A stretch of 64,000 nt of DNA from Alnus glutinosa (GCF_958979055.1 NC_084898.1:1188001-1252000), one strand, 5' to 3'. Positions 24,783 to 36,932 are shown, counted from the stretch's first letter. Numbers and translations are program-made. Notes: generated by a model from the letters alone, not told the origin.

Positions 24783-25195
24783 AAACCATGGATAAGTCAG
24801 AGAGAGAGATTGATCGACTGTGGGTCTGCGTTGGAGCTTTTGGTTGGCGGTGGGTGGCGATCGGCGGTGCTTGTGGGGGAGAGAAGCTGAATCGATGTCA
24901 GTGGGTGAGGGGGAAGCTGAAACGGTCGGCTTGGTAGGTGTGCGGCGTCCAGCATGGTCGGAGTGGTCGTGGGCAGCAGCGGTCGGCGGTGGGTGGGGGA
25001 GGGGGACGGTGGAGATGGAGGGATGAGGTTTGGGAATTTTGAAATTTTGAGGAATTTGGGTTTTCTGAAATGGGGGGAAAGGGGAAAAGTCTTTCACGCC
25101 TTTTTTTTTGAATTTTTTTTTAAATAATAAAAAAGACTAAAAAATGTGCCACGTAGGATGAGGGTCTGACCCTCGTCCTCCGTATAGACGAGCTC
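24783..25195 (-). repeat. Pack-MULE right terminal inverted repeat
   Basis: Inverted copy of the left terminal repeat, ending GACGAGCTC at 25195. The minus-strand frame 25097-24735 is the counterpart of the low-complexity frame in the left repeat. Confidence 0.85.
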
Positions 25196-25892
25196 GATGT
25201 ATATGGGTCTGAACTATACTGCAAAGCAAAAGCTTTATTAAAGAAACACCTTTTTCTCACCCAATATTCTTTAAGTATATTATTGTACAATCTATGGGTG
25301 ACTTTTGATATCTATCTATATTGTATATTGAGGGATGGTAATACAAATTGAAATTCCCTTACATTTACGTTTACATTTACCAACTATATAATTACCATAA
25401 TAATAAGAAAAATCTATGTCAAGGGAAGCATAATAGCTACAACCTACGATGCATTTATTGGAGATTGAAACTCAGAATCCTTCTTAAAATATGTGAGGAT
25501 ACTTGAATTGATATCAAGCTAAGGACAAAGCCATCAAATTGGAAGAAAAGAAGAATCATTCCATTTGACAACCATGATATGACGTTCCGAGTGTTATTTC
25601 TTTTTCTCATTCCTTATTTAGTGGAGCACTTATTCACTGATAATTTAGTTAACCATACCTATATAAGTGTCTTTGTGCCAAATAATCGGAATATGATCCT
25701 ATTCATTTCAAGTTAAAATGGTAAATTCGTTTTCTTTTTTTGTCAAGTTTGAATTGTATTGAGACATAGTATAATTTATATATAAACTATATAGATCAAC
25801 TTTAATACTACTCATTTAATTAAATGGGTAAAATTTTTAAACTCTAAACTGTTAATTTCTCATTGAATTCATGTTAGATTTGTTGGTCATGT

Positions 25893-26929
25893 AAAGTCAA
25901 TCTCACGATTTTCTCAGCTTCTCTCTCTCTCTCTTTTCTTGCAGACAACAGAGATCTCGTCGGTGCTGAGGGAGGGAGGCCAGCCTCCTTCCCCCCGGCT
26001 TTGGTTTTGTCCCTTAGTCCTCTTGGACTAAGGTTTTGGTTCCTCCTGAGTTTTCTCAGTAGAGGCTAGCGTTCTCCCAGCCATTAAGGCTGTGGAGTTG
26101 TTGTTCCCCTAGCCTATCAAGGCTATGGTGGTTTGTTTGTGTTTTTTCTTTTCTCTTTCTCTTCTTCTTAGCAGGAAGGCTCAAATGTAGGTGTTGTAGC
26201 TTGGGATTGTGGCGGGTTTCGTGTCTTTTACGGAGGTTTTGGCCGGTTTATTCAAAATTTGGTCTTCATCTTTGGTGCCAGATCTACACTCCTCCGGTGT
26301 TTATTTCATGACACGCGCCCCCCAGCGGCATTCACCATCGTCGTCCGCTCCAGCTGCCGGAAGCTCAGGCCACGGCGGTACTCGGTTCCCGGCGCGTGGA
26401 CGGCACGGCTTGAATGCCTGTCGCTCTTCGGCGCGCGTGTTGGCCACGTTCCACCTTTTATGGCCGTGCACGGCGTTGGTTGGGGTCTACAGTGGTCGTT
26501 CCTCTATTGGGTGGTACCGGGGACGGCGCGTGTCCTCCACGCGCCGCCGTCTCCGGCAGATTCCGCCATTGTCTTACTGCCGGCAGCTGCTTTGGGTTTT
26601 TCTGTTTTCTGTGTACATTCCCATGTGTCTACTGTGGATCACAGTTTGTCTATTTGTAATGTACAAATGTTCATGGGCTTATTTGGTGTCTGGGTAGACT
26701 AGGCCAATCCTCTTATGTTGATTGTATGGGCTTTAATTGTAAAGAGGTGATTTATTTGGGGTCCTTGTAATATTTGTGGATTGTAATTAGGCAATTGCTT
26801 CAAGTCAGACTTGTTTCTGACTTAAGGTTTAGGGGGGTCTTGTACCTTTATCCTTGTACTTGCCCTTGGGGCGTTTCAGTAATATATGATAGCAAATGCT
26901 ATCTTGTTCAAAAAAAAAAAAAAAAAAAA
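25893..26929 (+). mobile_element. Non-coding polyadenylated retroposon, 1037 bp, with 15-bp target duplication
   Basis: ATTTGTTGGTCATGT occurs directly before (25878-25892) and after (26930-26944) the element. Unit 2 has a single diverged copy of the site at 40731-40745 (one mismatch) and no insert. The element ends CTTGTTC followed by about 20 A. It is GC-rich in places, starts with a CT-rich stretch and has no conserved protein; the ORFs over 26209-26702 overlap each other in three frames with no domain. Its 3' half resembles the minus-strand element at 18328-18837. At this length it is larger than an ordinary SINE; a LINE-derived non-autonomous family or retrocopy of a long non-coding RNA are both possible. 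Confidence 0.85.
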
Positions 26930-26944
26930 ATTTGTTGGTCATGT

Positions 26945-27085
26945 CAACAATTGTCAGCTCTTATATTACGTGTCGGATTCGGGTCATGTCGAGATATGAG
27001 TATAAGATTATATAGGTCTACCCTAAATTAAACGGGTCAAATCTCTTGTTCTAACCCACTAATTTCCTGTTAGGTTCAGGTTGGG

Positions 27086-27130
<45 letters not shown>

Positions 27131-28280
27131 TTTAAAATTTGAAATATACATCATAATATCATGGAACAAAACAAAATTTTGATCCTAAAATAGTAATTAC
27201 AAACTGAGATAACTATGAAACGCATTAATTAAAGGTGTTGAAATAACTTTCATGGAACATAATGAATTTGGGGATATAAAATTAAGTTACAGTTGTAGTT
27301 CCCTTATCTTAATCACTTTTTCATGCAACCATATTTTACAAAGGTGCTCTAATCTTCTCCACTCAATAAGATTCTGATACTCTTAATGATTATTTAAGAA
27401 AGCACTAGAAAACACTAATCACATATTTGCTAGATATAACCTTGAAAGTATTAGTTATTATTAGACTTTTTAAAATCACTTTATATAACCTAATTCCACC
27501 AATTAAACATACCCAATATGGAACTCAACACAAATTCATGTCGAACTTAATTAACAAGATCCCTGAAACGCCTTTATAACTCCTAATTAATTATAATATA
27601 TATAAGATGGTAAGATCCGTGGATAATTAGTCTCTTAATATTGGGCAAAGCATATAATTATTAGATAAACCATGAAACAATATCTTTATGTATAAATTTG
27701 TGATTATTAAATTCATCTTGATATTAATTGATAATATTTGTTTTAATAATGCTAAAAATCACATTTTTATCCTACAATTATCCCATAATTTTGATATGAC
27801 AATCACATGTTGATGTAGTAATGCTAGAAAATGGTTGATGATACCTGAAAATTTCTTTAAAGGAGAGAGTTAAGGGAATCGTAATTCTGATAGGATTATT
27901 TGAAGATACCTGAAAATGGTTGCCTGCCCTTAATTCCTTGTGTCAAGTGTCTACTAATAGGGTACGGTGTAGGCCAAGCCTTGACAACTAAACATGAGAC
28001 TCAAGCGAAAGATATCAAACAAGCAACTATTGATTGGCATTGTAATGTTACATCTAAATAACAGAGGGTGGAAGCGTAAATATAGGCTTTAGGATCTAAT
28101 TAAGATTGAAGAACTAGATTTAGTCAAAAATCCAGGCAACCAAATCCGGCTCTACTTCACTTGAATTGATTCTTGCATGTGAATAATACTGTTCAAATCC
28201 ACTGCCCATTCAAAAAAAAATAAAAATAAACCAACACTAACATTTATCTTCTCTTGCATTATTATTTGGGCATGACCTAC
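26945..28280. other. Non-coding DNA shared with unit 2
   Basis: Matches 40746-41978 closely apart from TA microsatellite length (27091-27128). No ORF of interest. The match ends at about 28107. Confidence 0.7.
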
Positions 28281-28448
28281 CTGTCCGAATAAATAGTCAA
28301 ATAGTTCAAATTTTATTTGGTCTGATGGTTCTATATGAACTCGATCTCTTACAAATTGCTGGATAGGACTACTACATGTGATTCTGCAGCCAGCTACCAA
28401 AGCTTTGAGAGCCTTCGTTAATGCAGACAAAGAAGCATGGCAATGCCA
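28281..28448 (-). pseudogene. Exon-like remnant of an unidentified gene (unit 1)
   Basis: On the minus strand a frame opens with HASLSALTKALKALVAG and continues through SSPIQQFVRDRVHIEP and DQIKFELFDYLFGQ, then meets a good donor (CAG/GTAGGT at 28281). A TAG lies a few codons upstream. The frame is kept in unit 2 (about 48713-48880) except for a few substitutions and a stop near the end. It reads like one internal exon of a real protein that I cannot identify. No neighbouring exons are seen, so it is at best a fragment. Confidence 0.35.
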
Positions 28449-30099
28449 TATCTAGCTTTTCAAGGTTTCATGTGCAGCCAGGCTTTTCACGGTATCTCCA
28501 ACAAAGCAATGTGGTCACACATACACACGTACACGTAAGTAGGTGAAGCTTTAGGTCAATTTATATAAATAAATTTCGCCTTCATGTAGAGAATTAAAGG
28601 ATGTGTGCCACGTGCATGGCCACTGCATACTAGAGAAAGTGGGTCAATTCATCACACATCACCATTTGGAAAAGTGTCAATCGATCTGAACTTGGGTCGT
28701 TTGTGATATATAAACTGTCACCATCTGCTTCACGTGAACCCCCCATCCTCTCTCCCTCTTTCTGTATACATGGGTCCCTCTAAATTACGACGCCGGCCAG
28801 TCTTACAATTACTACTCCACTCATTATATATGATTGTATTAAGTCATTCTAATGGATCTATATCTATCTATGATCTATCATCCTCTCTCTCGATCTCTCT
28901 CTCCTAACAAGAGGATATATTATAGAATGCTAGATTTAAGTGATCAAAAGAGAGTGAACCAAAACAAAAAAGTGTCTCTCCAATATTAAAGCTCATCCTC
29001 ATAGATGGATCAAAATTAAATTATTGATTTTAGATGAGTGGGGATCTCGTGGGCTTTAGAAGAGAGTAAGGATCTTGTGGGTCTATATTCAATTGTTGCT
29101 CCTAAAATTAATATGGCTTGGTTTTTGTTTCATTGTTTCCTTATTCTTTTAGCATAACGCTATATATATATATATATAAAGAGAGAGAGAGCATATTCCA
29201 CTACACTGATATAGTACTGCATGTCAATCTATCTTTAAATTAATTTTTATTAAAAGGAAATAGTAGTACTGCATGTGTATAAAGCATTATTCATTCTTTT
29301 CCTTTTTTTTTTTTAATACTTATTTACTCTTTTGAATGTTGTACGTCCGGGTATTTTCAACCAATTTCTCCTTCACCACATACTTAATTAGGCAGATAGG
29401 CGTCCCTTTGTGATCAGATGGGCTGCTGTGCAATTTTACAGGCTAGTGTGACGAATGCCTCTCAAAACAATGCTTTTAACCACTCTCACATCATCACTTC
29501 CTTTCGTTATAATTATTATCATTAACCTCTAGATCATTGTTGCTAAAGCGCCGACTGTCACTTCATTAGAAACACACACCAAACTGATCAGTTTGCTGAT
29601 ATGGCACAAGCATAATGCTTTCCTTTTGTAAAACCTTTTAGTGGGTGATTTTTGCTTTCGATTGTGACGGGACTGGAAGATAAAAGTAATTTTTTTTTAG
29701 TATTTCGTGTGTTTTGGGTTAATGGTTAATACTTTCAAAAAAAAAAAAAAGTAAAAAAGCTGTTCTTTTGGAGGCCAAATATGGAAGTAAGTGAAGGGAA
29801 GGAAGATAAATAACAAGTCTGTCAAGCTGACGTGAAATCCCCATGACATGCATTTTGCATTAATATTACAACATATTACAAAGCCATACTCATATTAACG
29901 AACTTGCAAAAGCATTAATTACAAAATTAGCTACGTACCACGCACAGACAAGACACCAACTTTCTACTAAATTTATTAAAATACTAAACAAGGACACAGG
30001 AGCCAGAAACCACAAACAACAACCGACAACAACTCACGTACACGAGAGAAACACATGCATGATATGTTGAGAGACATACAGACAAACAGACGTACGGAC
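28449..30099. other. 3' flank of FPF1-like gene 1, non-coding
   Basis: Collinear with 48881-50568 of unit 2. Contains CT/TA/GA-rich microsatellite tracts (28878-28905, 29161-29190). No gene seen. Confidence 0.6.
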
Positions 30100-30450
30100 T
30101 CACATGTCTCGGACACGGAAGGTATCGGAGTTTTTAAGAACAATATCGAACATGTGAATGGAGCCGAACTTGGAGAATTCTCTAGGGAGAGAGATTAGGT
30201 CGATGGAAGAATGCTTGTGGAATTGGAAGAAGTTAGGGTCGCCTCCGTAGTACCTCTCCCAACCTAACCCCGTCAGCATTTGCTCTAGCGAGGAGTACGA
30301 TGAGACCACCTCGCCGGTCGGCAAGTACACCAAAACCTGCCTTTTCCTCGAACTACTACCACCATGGGAGGAGCCCTCCGCTTGAGGAACTAGGTGAATA
30401 ACGCCATCTGAGTCGAAACGCAAAACACCTGACTTTTTTTTTTCTTCCAT
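30100..30450 (-). CDS. FPF1-like protein (flowering-promoting factor family), unit 1 copy
   Basis: A single-exon frame of 116 residues. The C-terminal 80 residues show the family signature: [45 protein letters not shown], then [17 protein letters not shown] at the end. FPF1 and FLP proteins are small plant proteins linked to gibberellin response, flowering time and root or stem elongation; their biochemistry is not settled. The length fits the family (about 100-125). The start is unusual: the family MSGV start is replaced here by MEEKKKSGV. The ATG aligned with the start of the unit 2 copy is mutated to AAG, and an ATG 15 bp further upstream is used instead. The sequence also has three extra codons (around LVPQAEG) compared with the paralogue. 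No frameshift or stop is seen, so it is probably functional. Confidence 0.93.
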   Translation of the reverse strand: MEEKKKSGVLRFDSDGVIHLVPQAEGSSHGGSSSRKRQVLVYLPTGEVVSSYSSLEQMLTGLGWERYYGGDPNFFQFHKHSSIDLISLPREFSKFGSIHMFDIVLKNSDTFRVRDM

Positions 30451-32245
30451 TTTTCTGGGTGTTTAATTCTGTTGGGAGAAGAAAGGTAGTGGGTTAATTG
30501 GTGAGGAAGATGGAAAGGGAGGGAGGGGTATATATATGGGTGATGGGGCTGATAAAACAAGAGTAAAATACTCTTGGGAGTGGGAATGTTTGGCTTTGGT
30601 AGAGAATCTAGATACAGTGGGTCCAAAATGTTTTTAAATAGGAGGGTACAGGGATGCTGATTGGGTGTAATTTAGGGCACAGGGGTACCATCCTTCGGAA
30701 GAATATTTTGTGCTTCTGCAACCTTTTCCAATGGGGAATCTTGTATTGGGACCCTGGTTTTATAGTAATTAAGGGGGAAAGAAAAAAATATTGAACAAGT
30801 CAAATAATAAAAAGAAGTTACACCTACTTACATCACGAGCTGTCCACGTGAAGGGAGTGGCATGTATGGGGAGATACTTGTAGCCAATTGGTTCTTGTTC
30901 TTGAGAGATGTTGGTGGGTTTGGTGGCTGAAAGGGTTTTCTTTTTGTGGGGTACTCCCACATCGGTGGTATATGACATTGATAAACCCTAGGCTAGCTAA
31001 AAACCTTAAAGGCATTTTTAGTCACTTGCTGTTGCATGTACTGAGATCAATTTCAGAATGTTCCAGTTTGTGGTTCTGAGAATGAGGGAAAAAAAAAAAA
31101 AAAAAAAGGTTATTTAATTTATGCCCTGTCATGTCTAGCTACTTAGGAATGGTACTGAAGTGACCCAAATTTTCCATTAATATATTCATTTATGGATCCA
31201 TTAAAGATTACTTCGCCATGAAGCTAGCGAGGCGGCCGCCCTTAACAATTGATCTATCATTTTGTGAGGTGCTGGATATATATATATATATATACACACA
31301 TGTTGGGAATGTATTACGCAATATTTCTGTTATATAAGATAACAAAAAACACAAGAACAAATGTAAAAGATAAAGGTATAATCACATCACATCGATCTTA
31401 AGATAAAATACCCATAAGCAGAATATTAATATATATTTTATGCGTATTAAAATAAAAATTAAATAATTAAATTTATTTATTTTTATTAGTTAATTTAAAT
31501 TTTTAGAATTGGCAATAATTAATTTAATAATATAATAATAAAATAAAAATCTTAAAATTTGAATCTTATTGTCGCCGTTCACATAGTATTCAACTTATCA
31601 AGCCAAATTCAAAACTTAAAAAAGATATATGACCTCATTTGATGAAAAAGTTAATTTTCTTAAAAATATTTTTTTGTCACATCAAAATTCTGTCTTCTAA
31701 AATAGCTAGAACTAAAAACATCATTTAAAAAGTTTTATCAAACAAACTTTATGCTAGTCAGACGGAGAGATAAATTAAGGACATATATATATATATATAT
31801 ATATGACATTTGACAAGATCACCGAGTGACATAAAAGAGTTCCATGTAATCAATTCCAGTTAATTTGGGATAAAGCTTTGATTTATCTCTATTTATTCGA
31901 TGCTCATGACTCCATCAGTACCATGTTTGTATGATGTCGTATATGAAGAAACTTTAACTATAATTTGTGGATAGGATTTGTTCAAGAGATAAAGTAAATA
32001 ATAAAAAAAATCAATACAAAAAAGGTATAAAAATCATGTAGTTTTTGTTTTATATATTTATATCGTCTCCGTGGGTATCATTATTGATTTTTTTTTTTTT
32101 GAAACAGTATCATTATTGAATTAGTACATATATATGCATGCAACTTATATAATCATTAATGAAAAGACAATAATATTCTTTAGATATACTTTTGATGATT
32201 GGACAGTCACTTGTTGCATGTCCGTAATCAGTTTTATAATATATA

Positions 32246-32321
<76 letters not shown>

Positions 32322-32822
32322 GCATCCCACGTACAATTCGTTAATAGAACAAAATGAGAAGACTTTTTGATATGATCATGTGAGTCGACTGATAAATATT
32401 GATCGAGGCCTTTTGAGTATATAGCTTAATCGTCAAAAGGACCACCTCCAGCTCCATCGCTAGCTATAGCCTATAGGCTTCGTTTCTGTCTGGCATATGG
32501 TTTTTCCCTTGTGCTTACAAGTTCATGATTTTTTATGGCGTAAAAATGCGATGTTTCCCACATGGCATCACATGGGCTATCTGGTCCTCCATCTAAAAGG
32601 CCTTTTACTTCTCGTCTTGTCAAAATCTTTCGTGAGCATGAAACCTTTGCTACCCTCTTGGATAGTAGTTGTCCATACTTTATCATTTTTCATGACAGTA
32701 GCATATATTTCATGGATTAAGAGAAAGTAATTTTTTTTAAAAATAAAATAATAATTAGGTCGGCCGACATCGAAACTTACATGGGTTTTGAACTCATTTT
32801 AATTTAACAGACTGAATTACAA

Positions 32823-32867
<45 letters not shown>

Positions 32868-33019
32868 CTAACCTAGGGTGCTTACATGTCTCAAGCATTA
32901 CTATATATACATGAAATGTACATACATAATGTTTATAATGTGAGAGACACTACCACTTAAACTTTTGGATTTGGTTCCAATTATGTTATATATTCAACGA
33001 TCTTCCCTCAAGCCGCCGA
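30451..33019. other. 5' flank of FPF1-like gene 1, non-coding
   Basis: Collinear with 50896-53694 of unit 2. It includes a GA tract (32260-32319) preceded by a GT tract, and a run of about 40 A at 32825-32865. The ORFs at 32471-32730, on both strands, recur in unit 2 only because the DNA is duplicated; I recognise no domain in them. Confidence 0.6.
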
Positions 33020-33028
33020 AGCATTTTA

Positions 33029-33396
33029 GGGTTAAATATATTTTAGCCCCCCAAACTACCACCCTTTCTTTGGATGGCCCCCCAAACTACCAATGCTTAG
33101 ATTCTGGCCTCCCAAACTACCACTTTCTGATTTTTTGGCCTCATCCGTCTATTTATGCAGTCAATTTTAACAGAAATTGGCCAAAAACCTAAAAATACCC
33201 CTCCCTTAACCGTGAGAATTTCAAAGTGTAGGAGGAGTATTTTCGGGTTTCTGTTTAGAATTGATGGCATAAATGGACAGATGAGGCCAACAAATCAGAA
33301 AGTGATAGTTTAGGGGGCCAGAATCTAAGCATTGGTAGTTTGGGGGGTCATTCGGAGAAATGGTGGTAGTTTGAGGGGTTAAAATGTATTTAACCC
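33029..33396. mobile_element. Mutator-type MITE, 368 bp (family copy 2)
   Basis: Begins GGGTTAAATATATTTTAGCC and ends with the near-complement ...TTAAAATGTATTTAACCC. It is flanked by AGCATTTTA on both sides (33020-33028 and 33397-33405), a perfect 9-bp target duplication. Unit 2 has the unfilled site, a single AGCATTTTA at about 53695-53703. The element matches the one at 4917-5285. It has no coding capacity. Confidence 0.92.
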
Positions 33397-33905
33397 AGCA
33401 TTTTATCAATCTCAAATACTACAACTACAAGGATATGGTCCATAAAAATAACTATAATTAATTACTATAAATTAATAATGTGATCATTGTCATTCAAGGA
33501 CAACACAGAATGCAGTGCGTGTGCAATGCTGACTTGAGCCAATGGTGGTCCTGATCAACTTTTGATCAGTCTTGAAGTTGAATAGTGATTCTATTCCCAT
33601 TTCCCCCATCATGACCAAAAATCTAGTAAGCTCCCAGCTAGCTGCAAGAATACACGTACGCAATTCAAATATAGATCTCTCGATCTAGCTTTCTTTCTTT
33701 CTTTCTTTGCATGCCTTTAGGCATTCAATCCCCAAGCATAAGTTCTGCTTTTGTTTGTGTATGTTCCTCTTTATGCATTCTATAAAATCCTAATGTCGCA
33801 GACCCATCACAATCCTGTGAGATTTCGATAATCCTTTATATTTATATGGTTTTTTCGTTTTACCGACTCCAGAATTTCCACTTGGAATATTTTTTTGGTT
33901 TGGAT

Positions 33906-34211
33906 AGAGATTCAACTTTAGATAACATGTCAAAGAAAGTCGTATCTCCACCCAGGATCATGATAAATGGATAAACATTCAAATCTCTAGCACACCCCGA
34001 CTTTTACACAAACACTTTGTTAATATGAGGTACAAATGCATTAAGCATATAAATGGATAAACTTTAGAGATTCAACTTTAGATAACATGTCAAAGAAAGT
34101 CGTATCTCTAACCAGGATCATGATAAATGGATAAACATTCAAATCTCTAGCACACCACGACTTTTACACAAACACTTTGTTAATATGAGGTACAAATGCA
34201 TTAAGCATATA
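33906..34211. repeat. 160-bp tandem duplication inside unit 1
   Basis: The block starting AGAGATTCAACTTTAGATAA is repeated with a 160-bp shift (33911 and 34071). The corresponding part of unit 2 (about 54200-54350) has it once, so this small duplication arose in unit 1 after the large one. Confidence 0.88.
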
Positions 34212-34609
34212 TATATATATATACATACATGCTTCTGCAAAGTTGCGCATCTAATCATGTGTAACAATCGATTCAAGAAAAGGTTAAAAGTTAAATTTAT
34301 GCTATTATTTTAAACTAACTAGTTATAAAGTCCGGTATTATCTAATAAGGAGTTAATACGAGACTTAGCACCCATAACTGTAAGGGTCTCAAGTTTTGAT
34401 AAGATTCACGAATTCAACATGAAAACAATACGAAATTAGAGAGTTTTAGTTAAAAAATCTTACATGTTTAATTAAATGAGTCTTTTTTTTTTTTGAAGGA
34501 TGATAGCATATATGATATGTATATAGAAGATCGTATAAATACTTCAAATTAAGATTAGTTAAGAGATAGAAATATCACCAGCCGGTATATAAGTTGAGTG
34601 ACATATATA

Positions 34610-34648
<39 letters not shown>

Positions 34649-35112
34649 AACTCTCTTTAAGGTGAATTGACCGACTATATGAGAATATTTTTGTTTGATA
34701 TTATTTCAATATATTGATGGCGGCAGATTCACTAGTACATCATCCTTAAGAATTAAGAGACAACAGTCCAACCATATGTGATGTATATGGGTCTGAACTA
34801 TACTGCAAAGCAAAAGCTTTATTAAAGAAACACCTTTTTCTCACCCAATATTCTTTAAGTATATTATTGAACAATCTATGGGTGACTTTTGATATCTATC
34901 TATATTGTATATTGAGGGATGGTAATGTAAATTGAAATTCCCTTACATTTACATTTACCAACTATATAATTACCATAATAATAAGAAATTTTAATTATTG
35001 ATTTTATTGATTAATATTAAAATGCACCAAATACTTTCTTGTTAATTTGACTCTTCCTTTAGCAATTAACCAAATAAGAACTATTTATCAAAAACAACTA
35101 GTTAGGAGAAAT

Positions 35113-35114
<2 letters not shown>

Positions 35115-35146
<32 letters not shown>
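35115..35146. repeat. Run of 32 C
   Basis: An uninterrupted C homopolymer followed by ACC and an A run. Such runs are rare in AT-rich plant DNA and the length may be affected by sequencing or assembly. Confidence 0.9.
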
Positions 35147-35423
35147 ACCAAAAAAAAAATAGGAACGTAGTGTCAATTAAGTTTCAAATTTTTTTACAAT
35201 GTTATATGCTACTTTTTTATCTCACAATGCTAAAATGGTTGTATCAATCAACCCTTAGATTAGAGTCAAGTTTATACAAGTGAATTATTGAACAGAGTTG
35301 TTCATTTACAGTTCTACGCGTTAGCATTGTAGGATAGTTGTAGAAATAGTAATGTTATATAACAACATTTTAATCTTACAACTATCACACAATGCTGACG
35401 TGTCAATTATAAGCAAGGGATTT

Positions 35424-35548
35424 GATTCTTGTACAACACCAATACAACAACTGTACAACAACCCCTCACATGAGGGTGGGCCCCAGTATGTAGGACCCAC
35501 CCTCATGTGAGGGATTGTTGTACGGTTGTTGTATTGGTGTTGTAAATC
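35424..35548. mobile_element. Hairpin MITE, 125 bp
   Basis: Two arms of about 55 bp pair almost perfectly: TTGTACAACACCAATACAAC and CTCACATGAGGGTGGG on the left, CCCACCCTCATGTGAG and GTTGTATTGGTGTTGTA on the right, with a short loop around 35483-35495. The termini are GATT..AATC. No target duplication is evident. Confidence 0.8.
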
Positions 35549-35680
35549 TAACATTTTCCTTATAAGCAATCATTGGATCAATCTTTGTTTAAAATAAAAT
35601 AATAAAAAAAATCCAAGAATTAGTTGAGACTACCACGTCAATATTATTAAATAATTATAACATAAAAATATAATATATAA

Positions 35681-35940
35681 TAGGGATAATTTCACAAAAT
35701 AATATTGAATTATACGTCGTTTTGAGATAAATGTACTAAACTAGCAAATGTCTAAAACTGAAGTATCTAAGTTTTTAAATGTCTCACTTAAAGGTACTCC
35801 GATATGATTTGCTGTTAAACGAAGTACCCTTAAATGAAACGTTTTGAAACTTGTATACCCCAATTTGAGACATTTGCTAGTTTAGTATCCGTATCTCAAA
35901 ACGCCGTATAATTCGATACCCTTTTATGAAGTTATCCCTA
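35681..35940. mobile_element. Foldback element, 260 bp
   Basis: Starts TAGGGATAATTTCACAAAA and ends with the near-complement TTTTATGAAGTTATCCCTA. Inner blocks CGTTTTGAGATA and ACTAAACTAGCAAATGTCT are also paired. Non-coding, found only in unit 2. Possibly related to the foldback at 3596-4072. Confidence 0.75.
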
Positions 35941-36932
35941 TGTAATATTACTCTTGCAGAAAAAGTACTTATCATAATTCGCACTGATTACCACCTTTAA
36001 CAATAAACAAAACGATCGTTAATTACAAGATCCATATAATATGATCGAGTACAAGTCAAGAAGTCATCAAATAGAGATTTAATTTCTTTCTTTTCATTTT
36101 TTTATTTATAATTACGACAAATGATACAATAATATTTATTTATACAAATTCTTATTAATTCATATATAACGAATACTTAAACTTGAAATATTTTCAAAGA
36201 AATTAAAGAGAAATTAATAAGCATCATCCTGTGCTTTGATGCTCTTATGATCGAGTATGAAAATGAGTGGTGCGTTACGTGGCACTCTGATTCAGTTTTC
36301 ATATCTAGCTTCGATGCCAATGATTCGTACAAGTGTTCGGACTTGAGATGACACAAAATCAATACATGCAGCTCTTTCTTTTTCTTTTTTCTTTTTCTTT
36401 TTTTTTTAATTTTTAATTAGAAAGGGAATGCAATCCACAAAATCCATCTTGAACCATAAACTTTATCTTTTTATTTATTTATTATTGATAAAAGTCCATT
36501 TCAATGAGAATCAAGGGAAAGGTTGAAAGAATTGATAATTGTTATGGATTGGCTAGATAGCAATTCCATATGTAGCACTTTGTATTTATAGACAAAAATG
36601 ATTTACACGTGAAGACTCTGCTAGAGAGTTTAAGCTAAGGTAAAATACATTTGAAATTTGAATTTAGTAATCTATACAAAACAGAAGAAGATTATCTCAT
36701 ATTTGAATCTCTTGATGATATCTAAATTGAGTCCAATTGTGGTGTTATATTCAGATGTGATAGAGGTTCAATACAATTGAACCTTTCATGCGATTGAGTC
36801 TTCTAACGTGATAGAGTTGCAGCATTTGAACATGATAGAGTTGCAACTGCATTGAATCTCTTGAGCGACTGCACCTTATTTGGGGGATCATTATCTGCAC
36901 ATGTTGAATTGACTAATGGTATAGGACTTAGG
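35941..36932. other. Unit 2-specific DNA, probably including a Copia 3' LTR remnant
   Basis: AT-rich; the last 400 bp lie downstream (minus strand) of a Copia polypurine tract and so may be remnant 3' LTR, but no matching second LTR was found. No gene. Confidence 0.4.

Larger units (their letters stand above)
20403..25195 (+). mobile_element. Pack-MULE (Mutator-like element carrying V-ATPase subunit d exons)
   Basis: A 4793-bp element with long terminal inverted repeats (about 20403-20975 and 24783-25195). Both ends carry GAGCTCGTCTATACGGAGGA inward, then CACGTAGGA and CGTGAAAGACTTTTCCCC. It has a 9-bp target duplication with one mismatch, and the empty site survives in unit 2 (34780). No transposase is seen. 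The plus-strand interior carries introns and exons from the 3' end of a host V-ATPase subunit d gene. The right repeat lacks about 150 bp of the left repeat. DNA from 22160 to 24780 is AT-rich with no further recognisable gene. Long inverted repeats, 9-bp duplication and captured genomic exons fit Pack-MULEs; the family label is inference. Confidence 0.9.
19981..34359. repeat. Tandem segmental duplication, unit 1
   Basis: The segment starts at GAGACTTAGCACCCAT (19981) and ends just before the same sequence at 34360. It aligns collinearly with unit 2 in blocks: 19981-20402 plus 25196-25400 with 34360-34985, 25400-28107 with 40250-41978, and 28228-34359 with 48655-54501. Similarity is high through non-coding DNA and the FPF1-like gene. 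Interruptions are mostly transposons. Sequence left of 19981 does not match that left of 34360 and 54502, so 19981 is the outer boundary. Confidence 0.9.

Noticed and set aside
26209..26702. 162- and 147-codon ORFs in the retroposon
   Set aside because: GC-rich sequence open in three frames at once, no domain, and located in a retroposed element.
32113..32336. Ser/Leu repeat ORFs (SLSLSL)
   Set aside because: Direct translation of a GA/CT microsatellite.
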